DNA of 64,000 nt from Flavipsychrobacter sp. (GTDB lineage: Bacteria; Bacteroidota; Bacteroidia; Chitinophagales; Chitinophagaceae): NCBI GenBank assembly GCA_016786615.1, contig JAEUVX010000010.1:124001-188000 (forward strand), written 5' to 3'. Each line of letters begins with the position of its first letter. Position 1 is the first letter of the stretch. The translations under genes and the position numbers were made by a program. Below, in pieces: positions 25,517 through 35,034 of this stretch. The notes under the pieces were generated by a model. The model worked only from the letters and a program-made list of their open reading frames with translations, ran no database searches and was not told where the DNA came from.

Positions 25517-26629
25517 ATGAAGAAAACATTAGTTTTTGCAACGGTTTCGGTACTTATTTCTGTAATGAGTTTTCTGTCTTGTAAGAAAGATGATAAAAAT
25601 GATGTTACAGAACCGGGGCTTGACAGAGCACCCATGCTGACTAACTATGCTGATAATTATATTATTCCGGCATACACCGCTATGGTAAAAGATCTGAAAT
25701 CTCTGAAGGCTAAAACGGATGTCTTTGTAGCCAATCCGGATGCAGCAACACTCACTGAGTTAAAATCATCTTTTGAAGCAGCATATATTACATGGCAAAA
25801 AGTAGATGTATTGGAGTTTGGCCCGGCAGAAGATGTGTCGTTGCGTATGTACATGAATACGTACCCTGTTACCGTAACGAAAGTTAACAGTAATATCACT
25901 AATGGGGGATATGACCTTGAACAGTTTGGTAATAAAGATGCACAGGGTTTTCCTGCTGTTGATTATCTGCTGAATGGCAATGCAAATACGATAGAATTGT
26001 TTACTACAGACGCACAGTCTGCAGCCCGCAAGCAATATCTGCAGGCAGTTGTCAACAAAATGCTGCAGAAAACAGAAGGTGTCGGCAATACATGGGTTTC
26101 TTACCGCAATACATTTGTAGCAGCAACGGGTACTGATGTTAATGGCGGACTATCTAAAATGGTGAATGCCTATGTGTTGTATTATGAGCGTTATCTACGT
26201 TCGGGTAAAATAGGTTTGCCCGTAGGTGCAATGACTGGTGTTGCAAAACCTGAATTAACAGAAGCATATTATACGCCTCAGTTATCAAATCTGTTGGCTC
26301 AATATGCAAATGCTGCCGCAATAGCTTTTTATGAAGGTAAGAGCTATGATGGTACGGGTTCAGGTGCATCGATGAAAACATATCTGGCAAGCATTGGTAC
26401 AAAAGATGATAATGGTACTGCTATGGCAGACCTTATCGTCACCAAACTGAAACAGGCTGAAACAAGACTGAAAGCTTTGACTATCCCGATAAAAGATGCA
26501 GTGATAAGCAAACGCCCCGAAGTACTGACTATATACGATGAAATGCAGCAATGTGTACCACTACTGAAAGTAGATATGGTATCGGCATTCGGGATATCTA
26601 TTACATATACTGATAATGACGGTGACTAA
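25517..26629 (+). CDS. Imelysin-family (IrpA/ICMP-like) lipoprotein
   Basis: 370 residues from ATG 25517, giving a lipoprotein signal with Cys23 (MSFLSCKKDD). The all-helical imelysin fold is indicated by the ADNYIIPAY start, the AAYITWQKVDVLEFGPA segment and the GFPAVDYLLNG motif, which stands where GxHxxE-type residues occur in other imelysins; here His is replaced by Pro. Members are iron-regulated or heme/iron-related surface proteins. Located between a DUF4856 lipoprotein gene and an HTTM gene, with a FecA-like receptor after them. Stop codon and next start are three bases apart. Confidence 0.9.
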   Translation: MKKTLVFATVSVLISVMSFLSCKKDDKNDVTEPGLDRAPMLTNYADNYIIPAYTAMVKDLKSLKAKTDVFVANPDAATLTELKSSFEAAYITWQKVDVLEFGPAEDVSLRMYMNTYPVTVTKVNSNITNGGYDLEQFGNKDAQGFPAVDYLLNGNANTIELFTTDAQSAARKQYLQAVVNKMLQKTEGVGNTWVSYRNTFVAATGTDVNGGLSKMVNAYVLYYERYLRSGKIGLPVGAMTGVAKPELTEAYYTPQLSNLLAQYANAAAIAFYEGKSYDGTGSGASMKTYLASIGTKDDNGTAMADLIVTKLKQAETRLKALTIPIKDAVISKRPEVLTIYDEMQQCVPLLKVDMVSAFGISITYTDNDGD

Positions 26630-26632
26630 TTG

Positions 26633-28009
26633 ATGAGCAGAACATTGCCAGACATATTATCCAAAGCATATTTAAGGAAGCCTGTTTATTCGGCTTCCTT
26701 AGCTGTTTTCAGGATAGTGTTCGGGTTGATGATTCTGGGCAGCACTGTTCGATTCTGGTTGAAGGGATGGATTGATGAATTGTACATCAAACCACAATAC
26801 TTTTTCCACTATTACGGATTTGAATGGGTAAGGCCATTGGGGCAATATACCTATACATTGTTTGCATTGTGCGGTATCAGTGCATTGATGTTTGCATTAG
26901 GCTTGTGGTATCGTTTAGTTGCTATATTACTGTTCCTCAGTTTTACGTACATCGAACTGATGGATAAAACCAACTACCTGAACCATTACTACTTTGTAAG
27001 CCTTGTATTATTTCTGATGATATGGCTGCCTGCCAATAGCAACTTTTCTATTGATGCTAAACGCAGGTCTGCATTGTTAAACCGCTTTATACCATTATGG
27101 ACAGTAGGTAGCATCCGCCTGATGATGGGTATTCTGTATGTATATGCAGGATTGGCAAAACTCAATTCAGATTGGTTGCTCAAGGCTATGCCACTGCGTT
27201 TGTGGTTACCTGCACAAAACGATACTCCTGTAATCGGTGATTTATTCAACCATGTATGGATTGCTTATGCCTTCAGTTGGTTTGGTGCTATTTACGACCT
27301 GACAATACCTTTCTTCCTTATCAATCGTAAAACAAGGCCTTATGCTTATATAGCAGTGGTTGTGTTTCACGTCCTCACGTCTATACTGTTCCCTATAGGT
27401 ATGTTCCCGTATGTGATGATTGTATCAGCGTTGGTGTTTTTCGATTCGGCTGATGCAGACAGGTTATTAATGAAAATAAAACATACATGGGCTTCATTAC
27501 CCATTGCAATATCTGATAATGTATTTACCTTTGCGCGCCTTCGGGCAAGGGGTATTCTTTTGATGTTCGGTTGTTTCTTTTTGTTGCAGGTTTTGCTGCC
27601 CTGGCGATACCTGTTGTACAAAGGAGAGTTATTCTGGACAGAGGAAGGTTACCGCTTTTCGTGGAGGGTGATGCTGATGGAGAAAATGGGTTATGCGCAG
27701 TTTGTAGTAAAAGATGGTGTTACGGGAGAGAAGATTGCTGTTAATAACAATGAATTCCTGACGAAGAACCAGGAGAAGATGATGGCAACGCAGAGTGATT
27801 TCGTGCTGCAATATGCACAGATACTGAAGCATTACTATGAAAAACAAGGTGTGCGGCAACCGGAAGTATATGCTACTATATATGTGGGATTGAACGGAAG
27901 GCGTAGCAGGCTATATACTGATACCGCTGTAAACCTTGCTGATGAAAAAGACGGATTAAAACACAAAACATGGCTGATGCCATTCAGTGATAAGATATAT
28001 GGGTTATAG
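26633..28009 (+). CDS. HTTM-domain integral membrane protein (vitamin-K-dependent gamma-carboxylase-like)
   Basis: 458 residues from ATG 26633 (a TTG three bases earlier is also possible). About eight or nine membrane helices. Horizontally transferred transmembrane (HTTM) features are SLAVFRIVFGLMILGSTVRF near residue 20, the YIELMDKTNYLNHYYFVSLV segment at about 108-128 and RLMMGILYVYAGLAKLNSDWL at about 165-185. The soluble C-terminal part (about 330-458) is not recognised. HTTM proteins of Bacteroidota are often encoded with imelysins and TonB receptors, as here. Activity as a carboxylase is not established. The gene overlaps the receptor gene by 11 bases. Confidence 0.88.
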   Translation: MSRTLPDILSKAYLRKPVYSASLAVFRIVFGLMILGSTVRFWLKGWIDELYIKPQYFFHYYGFEWVRPLGQYTYTLFALCGISALMFALGLWYRLVAILLFLSFTYIELMDKTNYLNHYYFVSLVLFLMIWLPANSNFSIDAKRRSALLNRFIPLWTVGSIRLMMGILYVYAGLAKLNSDWLLKAMPLRLWLPAQNDTPVIGDLFNHVWIAYAFSWFGAIYDLTIPFFLINRKTRPYAYIAVVVFHVLTSILFPIGMFPYVMIVSALVFFDSADADRLLMKIKHTWASLPIAISDNVFTFARLRARGILLMFGCFFLLQVLLPWRYLLYKGELFWTEEGYRFSWRVMLMEKMGYAQFVVKDGVTGEKIAVNNNEFLTKNQEKMMATQSDFVLQYAQILKHYYEKQGVRQPEVYATIYVGLNGRRSRLYTDTAVNLADEKDGLKHKTWLMPFSDKIYGL

Positions 28010-30176
28010 GTTATTGTTGATACTGATGTTGGGTGCTATAACTGCTAATGCACAGGACAGCACAAAAAAGCTGAAAGAAGTAGAAGTGCGCGATGTGAAG
28101 TCGGGCAATTTCGGTAGCCTGCGTCAGGTAGATGGTATGAAACTTACTGCCGGTAAAAAATCGGAAGTAATACTGGTAGAACAATTGACTGTAAATAAAG
28201 CAACCAATAACACAAGGCAGGTATATGCTAAAGTAGCAGGTCTGAATATATTTGAGAATGACGGTAGTGGATTGCAGCTGAGTATTGGTGGCAGAGGTTT
28301 AGATCCTAACCGTACATCTAATTTCAACGTTCGCCAAAATGGTTATGACATCAGTGCTGATGCTTTAGGATACCCTGAGAGTTATTATACACCACCAACA
28401 GAAGCATTAAAACGTATAGAAATCATTAAAGGTGCAGCGGGCCTGCAGTATGGTACACAGTTTGGCGGCTTGCTGAACTTTGAAATGAAACAACCCGGTG
28501 CAGATAAAGCATTGTCTGTAGAAAGTAAACAAACATTCGGTTCGTGGAACTTCTTTGGTTCGTATAACAGCATCAGTGGTACGAAAGGTAAACTGAGCTA
28601 CTACGCATATATACACTACAAACGTGGTGATGGCTGGCGCCCTAACAGCAGGTTCGAGTCGTTGAATGCTTATGCAGATATACACTACCAGGTAAACAGC
28701 AAACACATGCTTGGTTTTGAATATACACGCCTGCAATACCTTGCACAACAACCCGGTGGGCTGGATGATAATATGTTTGACAAAGACCCGATGCAGAGTA
28801 ACCGCACACGCAACTGGTTTGCCGTGCAATGGAACCTTGCAGACTTTGAGTGGGATTATGTAATGTCATCGCGCAGCCGTTTACAAACAAGGGTATATGG
28901 TTTGATGGCATCGAGAGATGCAATAGGTTTCCGCCCCAACCGTCCTTCGCAACCTGATAATGGTGGTGCAAGAGATTTGCTGAAAGGAACATTTCAGAAC
29001 ATCGCATTGGAATCAAGGTTTTTACATCGTTATACAATTGCAGGAGCAGAGCAAACATTATTGGTAGGTGTACGTGCATACAATGGCTACAGTACCAATA
29101 AACAAGGCTATGTAAATAACGGAACAGGTGCTGACTTCAGCTTCAGGAATGAAACAACGGAAGTGCTTTCTGACTATGCTTTCCCTAATACAAACTATGC
29201 AGCATTTGCAGAGCAGATTGTACGCATCACACCGAAGTGGAACATAACACCCGGTGTAAGGGTAGAGCACATAAAAACGAAAGCAGATGGTTCGTATCAC
29301 GACAGGGTACTCGACCTGCGCGATAGCATCATCAGCGATGTAGTGACTTATGAGAACCGTGAATTGCCGCGCACGTTTGTATTAGCGGGTGTTGGTAGCA
29401 GTTATAAGTTCAACGCAGACCTTGAAGCGTATGGCAACTTCTCTCAGAACTATCGCTCTGTTACATTCAATGATATACGTGTAGTCAATCCGTCTTTCGA
29501 GATAGACCCTAATATACAGGATGAAAAAGGATGGAGCAGCGACTTAGGTTTTCGTGGTAATGTACGTGGCAAATTTCGCTTTGATGCGAATGTATTTTAT
29601 CTCTATTACGGTAACCGTATAGGCGAATATTTTGCAGTAAAGAACAATACACAGGTGATACGCAGGCGTGGCAACGTTGGTGTTGCGCAGATATACGGGC
29701 TGGAGTCGTTTATGGAACTGGATGTATTGAAGCTGTGGAATGTGAACCCTGATAAGTGGGGTACTACAATTTATTCAAACCTTGCATTGACAGAAGCTAC
29801 TTATACAAAAAGCCCTGTAAAGAATATTGAAGGCAAGCGTGTAGAATATGTACCGTTCATAAACTGGAAAGCAGGTGTACAGGCTAACTACAGGAAGTTT
29901 AAACTTACATACCAGTTCAGCTACCTGAGCGAACAGTATGCCGATGCTACCAATGCTGACAAAGGTGGCTATAGCGGTGTGAATGGTATGGTGCCAACAT
30001 ACTACCTGATGGATTTATCTGCAGGATATAGCTGGAAGTGGCTGACGCTTGAAGGTACTGTGAATAACCTTGCGGATGTTCCATACTTCACACGCAGGGC
30101 TACAGGCTATCCCGGCCCGGGCATAATACCAGGCGACGGCAGAGGTTTTTATATAACTGCTGGTGTAAAATTTTAG
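27999..30176 (+). CDS. FecA-like TonB-dependent outer-membrane receptor
   Basis: 725 residues from ATG 27999 (an upstream in-frame GTG at 27987 adds four residues). Signal peptide to about ANAQ at residue 18, TonB-box-like KEVEVRDVK, plug with GRGLDPNRTSNFNVRQNGYDI and RIEIIKGAAGLQYGTQFGGLLNFEMKQP, barrel to the end, and a terminal Phe (GVKF). The plug resembles the FecA iron-citrate receptor branch of Bacteroidota. It closes the DUF4856-imelysin-HTTM-receptor operon and points to uptake of iron or an iron chelate. No FecI/FecR regulator pair is adjacent, and the direct-repeat promoter may replace that control. Confidence 0.95.
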   Translation: MGYRLLLILMLGAITANAQDSTKKLKEVEVRDVKSGNFGSLRQVDGMKLTAGKKSEVILVEQLTVNKATNNTRQVYAKVAGLNIFENDGSGLQLSIGGRGLDPNRTSNFNVRQNGYDISADALGYPESYYTPPTEALKRIEIIKGAAGLQYGTQFGGLLNFEMKQPGADKALSVESKQTFGSWNFFGSYNSISGTKGKLSYYAYIHYKRGDGWRPNSRFESLNAYADIHYQVNSKHMLGFEYTRLQYLAQQPGGLDDNMFDKDPMQSNRTRNWFAVQWNLADFEWDYVMSSRSRLQTRVYGLMASRDAIGFRPNRPSQPDNGGARDLLKGTFQNIALESRFLHRYTIAGAEQTLLVGVRAYNGYSTNKQGYVNNGTGADFSFRNETTEVLSDYAFPNTNYAAFAEQIVRITPKWNITPGVRVEHIKTKADGSYHDRVLDLRDSIISDVVTYENRELPRTFVLAGVGSSYKFNADLEAYGNFSQNYRSVTFNDIRVVNPSFEIDPNIQDEKGWSSDLGFRGNVRGKFRFDANVFYLYYGNRIGEYFAVKNNTQVIRRRGNVGVAQIYGLESFMELDVLKLWNVNPDKWGTTIYSNLALTEATYTKSPVKNIEGKRVEYVPFINWKAGVQANYRKFKLTYQFSYLSEQYADATNADKGGYSGVNGMVPTYYLMDLSAGYSWKWLTLEGTVNNLADVPYFTRRATGYPGPGIIPGDGRGFYITAGVKF

Positions 30177-30199
30177 CCGTTTAACAAGGCTTTATAAAA

Positions 30200-30469
30200 C
30201 TACTGCTGATTAGAGGCCTCAACTATCAGGTCCTTGATTTTTTCATCAAATGCTTCCGTATCGGTTTCCCATGTAATGTCTATCTGATGTTTTTCTATCA
30301 GTGCATTGGGGTTGCCTATCAGGTACAGTTCATAATCCTCATCGCCTGTTTCTACAACTGCAAGCTGCTGCTGTATATGCAAGATGATGCGTTTTATTTC
30401 AGCATTGGCAAACTCGCTGATGGGGGTGTCTCCCTGCAGGTATTCTGTGATGTCGTGTATGTCAAGCAT
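30200..30469 (-). CDS. Small acidic protein of unknown function
   Basis: 89 residues, soluble, acidic (many Asp/Glu), no signal peptide. Predicted helices around residues 2-35 and 70-88 with a strand pair between (DYELYLIG, IDITWET). No family recognised. It is convergent with the FecA-like receptor gene, 24 bases away, and lies 28 bases downstream of the desaturase gene on the same strand, so it may be part of that transcript. Confidence 0.6.
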   Translation of the reverse strand: MLDIHDITEYLQGDTPISEFANAEIKRIILHIQQQLAVVETGDEDYELYLIGNPNALIEKHQIDITWETDTEAFDEKIKDLIVEASNQQ

Positions 30470-30497
30470 GGCAGTTAGAATATTGCGTGATGGTTTC

Positions 30498-31490
30498 TTA
30501 TGCTAAGGTACAATCTTTTAGTTCTTTAAAACCAATCATCCTGTTTGTTTCGGGGTCCCATACTTTCAGACGAAAACAGGCAGCGATTTCCTTGGGGTGC
30601 AATGATGTGGTTCTGGCATCCTGCAATTCAGGGAAATCATTATACACTTCGGGCAACCTGTAGAATGGTATGCGCGAATTGAGGTGGTGTATATGATGGT
30701 AACCGATATTGCCCGTCATAAATTGCATGAAAGGATTCATTACCATATAACTCGATGATTCCAAAGCAGCTACTTCATATTTCCAGTCTTCTTTATCGCT
30801 GAAGGTAGTAGCAGGGAAGTTGTGCTGTGCATAGAAAAGGTATGCGCCCATGGCAGATGCCAGAAATATGGGTATGAATACAAAGAACAACCATGTTTCC
30901 CAACCGAAAGTGGTGAATATAAACCAGTTGAGGAAACCATGCACTACCAGTGCTATGAGTGAATCGTAATGCTTTTTAGGAGCACTTACGAAAGAGCTGA
31001 TGCACATACCGATGATGAACATTGTGAAATAACCCATGATGATGGTAAGAGGGTGGCGGATGAAAAGGTACATCCTTCTTTCTCCGGGCTTCATGCTCAG
31101 GAATTTGCTTTTGGTAGCTATGGGGTAAGAACCAATGCTGGCACTGAAGAGTTTTGAATTATGTGCATGATGGTAATCGTGCGAACGCTTCCAGATGCTG
31201 GCAGGTACCAGTACATACATACCATACAGTGTCATGATAACATCTGCAAGAACAGAACGGTGCAGTATGGCATGGTGTTGAAAGTCGTGGTAGATGATAA
31301 ACATACGCACCATCAGCAGCCCTGCAAGCAAGCTGCATACAAGGCGCAGTATTGTATAGGGTATTAAGAAAGCACCCGACAATGCAGCAGCCAGCAGCAA
31401 CAAGGAAGATATGAGTAACAACCAGCTTTTGTTACGGTCTTCCTTTGTATATGGCTTTGTAGCTAATATCAGTTCTCTGCCTGTACGCAT
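30498..31490 (-). CDS. Membrane fatty acid desaturase
   Basis: 330 residues. Di-iron membrane desaturase with three histidine boxes, H68-DFQ-HH73, H104-DYHH108 and HHIHH at 265-269, plus QH223. Membrane segments lie around residues 25-42, 45-65, 150-175 and 180-215. It introduces a double bond into acyl chains or hydroxylates a lipid. The first base of its ATG is the last base of the upstream acyltransferase stop codon (TAATG), so the two are translationally coupled and probably act on the same envelope lipid. Confidence 0.92.
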   Translation of the reverse strand: MRTGRELILATKPYTKEDRNKSWLLLISSLLLLAAALSGAFLIPYTILRLVCSLLAGLLMVRMFIIYHDFQHHAILHRSVLADVIMTLYGMYVLVPASIWKRSHDYHHAHNSKLFSASIGSYPIATKSKFLSMKPGERRMYLFIRHPLTIIMGYFTMFIIGMCISSFVSAPKKHYDSLIALVVHGFLNWFIFTTFGWETWLFFVFIPIFLASAMGAYLFYAQHNFPATTFSDKEDWKYEVAALESSSYMVMNPFMQFMTGNIGYHHIHHLNSRIPFYRLPEVYNDFPELQDARTTSLHPKEIAACFRLKVWDPETNRMIGFKELKDCTLA

Positions 31491-32365
31491 TATGCTGTCG
31501 GTTTTTTATGTTTCCACCTGCGGTGAGACCATAACCACACTTCGGGTTGTTCTATAATATCTCTTTCCAGTTTGCGAGTATGCATTTCAGATACCTCGCC
31601 TTCTTTGGTGGCTTTAGGCTCTTCGCACAGTATTTCAGCAAACATCTGGTACTCACCACGTTTCACTCTCTTTACAGTAGCATATACAATGGGGTAATTG
31701 ATTTTGCGGGCAATCAGTTCCGTACCTCTGAAAATCGGAGTATCCTGGTTCATAAAGGTAGTCCAGTAAGCACTTTCGGGTGCAGGTGTCTGGTCTGCGA
31801 TAAAAGCAGTTGCATTCAGTTCTTCTCGGTTTTCCAGCATTTCTCTGAAAGTATCTTTCATCGCAATCAGTTTGGTGCCGAAGCGTGTACGCATTTTATA
31901 CATCAGCCAATCAAAGTATTTATTCCTGATAGGATGATATATAACATACAATTGCTGTTTTAGTTGAAGGCTGAAGGTATTTCCTGCCCATTCCCAGTTG
32001 CCCAGGTGGCCCATTACCAATACGATGCTTTTGTTTTCGGCTGCCAGTTTATCAAACAGCTCCTTTGCACTGGGGTGGAAGTAGCAGTGTTTCTGCATAG
32101 CCTCTTTGCCAATGGTTAGTGTCTTAAAGGTTTCCAAAAACAAATCGCACAAGTATTTATAATAACGCTTGCCGATGGCTTTTATTTCTGCTTCGCTTTT
32201 TTCAGGAAATGAATTGCGCAGGTTGGTATGCACGACCTCCTTACGATACCCGAGTATATGATACAGGAGTATATAGAAAAAGTTGGATACCATGTACAGT
32301 ACCCTGAATGGCAATATCGATATCAGGTAGATAAACGGTAATGCTATATAATATACTAATGCCAA
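31490..32365 (-). CDS. LpxL/HtrB-type lysophospholipid or lipid A acyltransferase
   Basis: 291 residues. One N-terminal membrane anchor (about residues 3-38) followed by the acyltransferase domain with the H(x4)E motif His120-LGNW-Glu125. The KEVVHTNLRNSFPEKS segment is typical of Bacteroidota LpxL-like enzymes. It would transfer an acyl chain to lipid A or a lysolipid at the inner membrane. The first codon is TTG (32365-32363); no ATG is available at a family-consistent position. Coupled to the desaturase gene, giving a two-step lipid-tailoring operon. Confidence 0.88.
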   Translation of the reverse strand: MALVYYIALPFIYLISILPFRVLYMVSNFFYILLYHILGYRKEVVHTNLRNSFPEKSEAEIKAIGKRYYKYLCDLFLETFKTLTIGKEAMQKHCYFHPSAKELFDKLAAENKSIVLVMGHLGNWEWAGNTFSLQLKQQLYVIYHPIRNKYFDWLMYKMRTRFGTKLIAMKDTFREMLENREELNATAFIADQTPAPESAYWTTFMNQDTPIFRGTELIARKINYPIVYATVKRVKRGEYQMFAEILCEEPKATKEGEVSEMHTRKLERDIIEQPEVWLWSHRRWKHKKPTA

Positions 32366-32505
32366 AAGATGCGTTTTTTCAATATTCGTAAACGTACAAA
32401 TATAACACGCAAAAGACGATTTACCCCTATTAATCGGTTATGGTGTCTTGAGATTTTTGTCTTAGAAGTTTTTCTAGAATATATTAGTGTTAATTGCAGC
32501 TTATA

Positions 32506-32694
32506 ATGCCACTTCAGCAAATACTGGTTATAGTTCTCTTTTTTACAATACCAATTATTGGAATTTGTTTGCTCGCGTTGTGTAAAAAGAAAGTCTGGAA
32601 AATAATAGGAGCCATACTGTTTATAGTAGGCACTATTATGTTCGTACATGAAGGTGTTTGGCACATGCTGCTTATCAGCCTTGGTTATGCTTGA
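32506..32694 (+). CDS. Small two-helix membrane protein (tentative)
   Basis: 62 residues from ATG 32506. Two hydrophobic stretches, VIVLFFTIPIIGICLLALC and IIGAILFIVGTIMFVH, are separated by the basic turn KKKVW. The frame fills most of the space between the divergent acyltransferase gene and the convergent molybdoenzyme gene, and the hydrophobic layout argues for a real product. No homology recognised. A minus-strand frame over the same bases has no protein-like features. Confidence 0.5.
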   Translation: MPLQQILVIVLFFTIPIIGICLLALCKKKVWKIIGAILFIVGTIMFVHEGVWHMLLISLGYA

Positions 32695-32706
32695 CACGTT
32701 AGGAGC

Positions 32707-35034
32707 TTATCCCTGATGCGGACGTATTCTTAATATTACCATCTTTGATGTGGGAGTATTGCTCTTGTCTGCCACGCTGCCTATCGGTACCAGTACATTA
32801 GTTTCTGGGAAGTAGGTAGCTGTACAACGCTCAGGTATGCTGAAAGGTATGATGAGGAATTTGTGTGCCACACGTTCTACACCATCGTGATAATTATATA
32901 AATCAACAATATCATTTGCTGCAAAGCCTGCTTCTTTAATATCCTTCTCATTCATGAATATTACCCTGCGTTCATTCAACACACCACGGTAGCGGTCATC
33001 GAGCCCGTAGATGGTGGTGTTAAACTGGTCGTGGCTGCGGATGGTCATCATCATGTATTCATCCTGTTCCAGCTTAGGGAATATAACATCTGCTACATTG
33101 AAGTGTGCCTTGCCTGTTGTCAGTACATTAAACTTGCCCTGCCTTGCGGTGTTGGGCAGGTAGAAGCCACCCAACTGACGCACTCTCTGATTATAACTAT
33201 CAAAGCCGGGTATAACAAGTTCTATATCATTGCGTATATAGTCGTAATGCTCCAGGTACAAATCCCAGTTTATCTTGCTGCGATTGCCAAGTGTAGCTTT
33301 AGCAAGTTTTGCAACTATCACAGGTTCGCTCAGTAGTTGTTCAGATACAGGCTTCAATCCGCCCTTGCTCATCTGCACCACACCCATCGAGTTTTCGCAA
33401 CTGATGAATTGTTCTTCACCATTCAGCACATCTTTATCGCTGCGGCCGAGGCAGGGTAGTATCAGTGCTTCTTCGCCTGTTATCAGGTGGCTGCGGTTCA
33501 GTTTGGTAGATACATGTACGGTGAGTTTTGTACGGCGCAATGCTTCGGCAGTATATTCGGTATCGGGTGTGGCAGACAGGAAGTTGCCACCCATTGCAAT
33601 GAATACTTTTGCCTTGCGCTGATGCATGGCATGGATGCATTCCACTACATCATAACCATGATGGCGTGGTGGTTCGAAACCATACACCTGTTGCATCTTA
33701 TCGAGGAAAGACTTTGGTGGTTTTTCGTAAATACCCATCGTACGGTCGCCCTGCACATTGCTATGGCCACGCACGGGGCATGTGCCCGCACCTTCTTTAC
33801 CAATGCTACCTTTCAGTAATAATAAGTTCACCACTTCTTTAATGGTATCAACAGCGTTTTTGTGTTGTGTCAATCCCATTGCCCAGCAGGCTATTATCTT
33901 GCTCTTGTTCTTAAATACTTCGGCAGTTTGTTGTATCTGCTCCATCGATATACCGCAGGCTTCTGCCAGTTGGTTGATATCGTATTTGCCGATGTTGCTC
34001 AGGTAATCTTCGTAGCCTGTTGTGTGTTGTGCTATGAAGTCGAGGTCGAATACTGTACCCGGTGCTTTGGCTTCTTCTTCCATCAGCAGTTTGGTAATGG
34101 CTTTGATAAGAGCCATATCACCATTCAGTTTCACTTGCAGGAAGATGTCTGTTAGCCTTGCCTTGATACCCAATGCGCCCTTTACCGTTTGCGGATTGCT
34201 GAAACCCATCAGCCCCGTTTCGGGCAGTGGGTTAACTGATATAATAGTACACCCGTTCTCTTTTGCCTTTTGCAAAGCACTTAGCATACGCGGGTGATTG
34301 GTACCGGGGTTTTGCCCTAATATTATAATGACCTCTGCCTTGTAAAAATCTTCCAGCGTTACGGAGCCTTTACCTATACCGAGGCTTTCGTTGAGTGCAA
34401 CACCGCTTGATTCGTGGCACATATTAGAGCAGTCGGGCAGGTTGTTGGTGCCGTATTCTCTTACAAACAACTGGTATAAATAAGCAGCCTCATTACTTGT
34501 TCTTCCCGATGTGTAGAACACAGCTTCATCAGGGTTATCGAGTGCATTGAGGTGTTCAGCTATTTTATTAAATGCATTGTCCCAACTGATGGGTACATAG
34601 TGTGTGCCGCCTTTGGGCAGGTACATGGGTTCTGCCACACGTCCTTTTTTACCAATGCGGTAATCATCATTTTCAGCTAATTCCTTTACCGAATATTTAG
34701 CAAAGAAATCGGCGTGTAGTTTTTTGGTAGTAGCTTCTTCTGCTATTGCTTTCGCACCATTCTCGCAATACTCTGCAATGGGCGAACGGTGGCCGTCGGG
34801 GTCGGGCCATGCACAGCCGGGGCAGTCAAAACCATCTTTCTGATTCAGCTTTGCCAGCGCTTTGAAACCACGCCCGAAACTCATCTCTCCGAACACATGC
34901 TTAATGCTGGATATAACAGCAGGTATGCCCGCTGCCGCATCGTGTACGTGTGTAAACTTTATACCGGTAAACTCCTCGGGGTTTTCGGCATTCGGTTTAT
35001 CATCGCCCTGCTTTTTGTTTTGCTCTTCGCTCAT
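32707..35034 (-). CDS. FdhF/YdeP-family molybdopterin oxidoreductase
   Basis: 775 residues. Molybdopterin-dinucleotide enzyme of the YdeP type, formate-dehydrogenase-like. Near the N-terminus, C71-PG-C74 replaces the usual four-cysteine Fe-S motif, as in YdeP. MPT-binding segments include FYTSGRTSNEAAYLYQLF, the CSNMCHESSG loop, ILGQNPGTNHPRM and the C-terminal MMTIRSHDQFNTTIYG. The substrate of YdeP-type enzymes is not settled, though E. coli ydeP is linked to acid resistance. It shares four bases with the gene upstream, in an operon fdhD - small protein - ydeP. The adjacent fdhD strongly supports sulfurated molybdenum. Confidence 0.94.
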   Translation of the reverse strand: MSEEQNKKQGDDKPNAENPEEFTGIKFTHVHDAAAGIPAVISSIKHVFGEMSFGRGFKALAKLNQKDGFDCPGCAWPDPDGHRSPIAEYCENGAKAIAEEATTKKLHADFFAKYSVKELAENDDYRIGKKGRVAEPMYLPKGGTHYVPISWDNAFNKIAEHLNALDNPDEAVFYTSGRTSNEAAYLYQLFVREYGTNNLPDCSNMCHESSGVALNESLGIGKGSVTLEDFYKAEVIIILGQNPGTNHPRMLSALQKAKENGCTIISVNPLPETGLMGFSNPQTVKGALGIKARLTDIFLQVKLNGDMALIKAITKLLMEEEAKAPGTVFDLDFIAQHTTGYEDYLSNIGKYDINQLAEACGISMEQIQQTAEVFKNKSKIIACWAMGLTQHKNAVDTIKEVVNLLLLKGSIGKEGAGTCPVRGHSNVQGDRTMGIYEKPPKSFLDKMQQVYGFEPPRHHGYDVVECIHAMHQRKAKVFIAMGGNFLSATPDTEYTAEALRRTKLTVHVSTKLNRSHLITGEEALILPCLGRSDKDVLNGEEQFISCENSMGVVQMSKGGLKPVSEQLLSEPVIVAKLAKATLGNRSKINWDLYLEHYDYIRNDIELVIPGFDSYNQRVRQLGGFYLPNTARQGKFNVLTTGKAHFNVADVIFPKLEQDEYMMMTIRSHDQFNTTIYGLDDRYRGVLNERRVIFMNEKDIKEAGFAANDIVDLYNYHDGVERVAHKFLIIPFSIPERCTATYFPETNVLVPIGSVADKSNTPTSKMVILRIRPHQG

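Noticed and set aside
32356-32697. 113-codon minus-strand frame over the small membrane protein
   Set aside because: Random composition; the plus-strand frame has two clear membrane helices.
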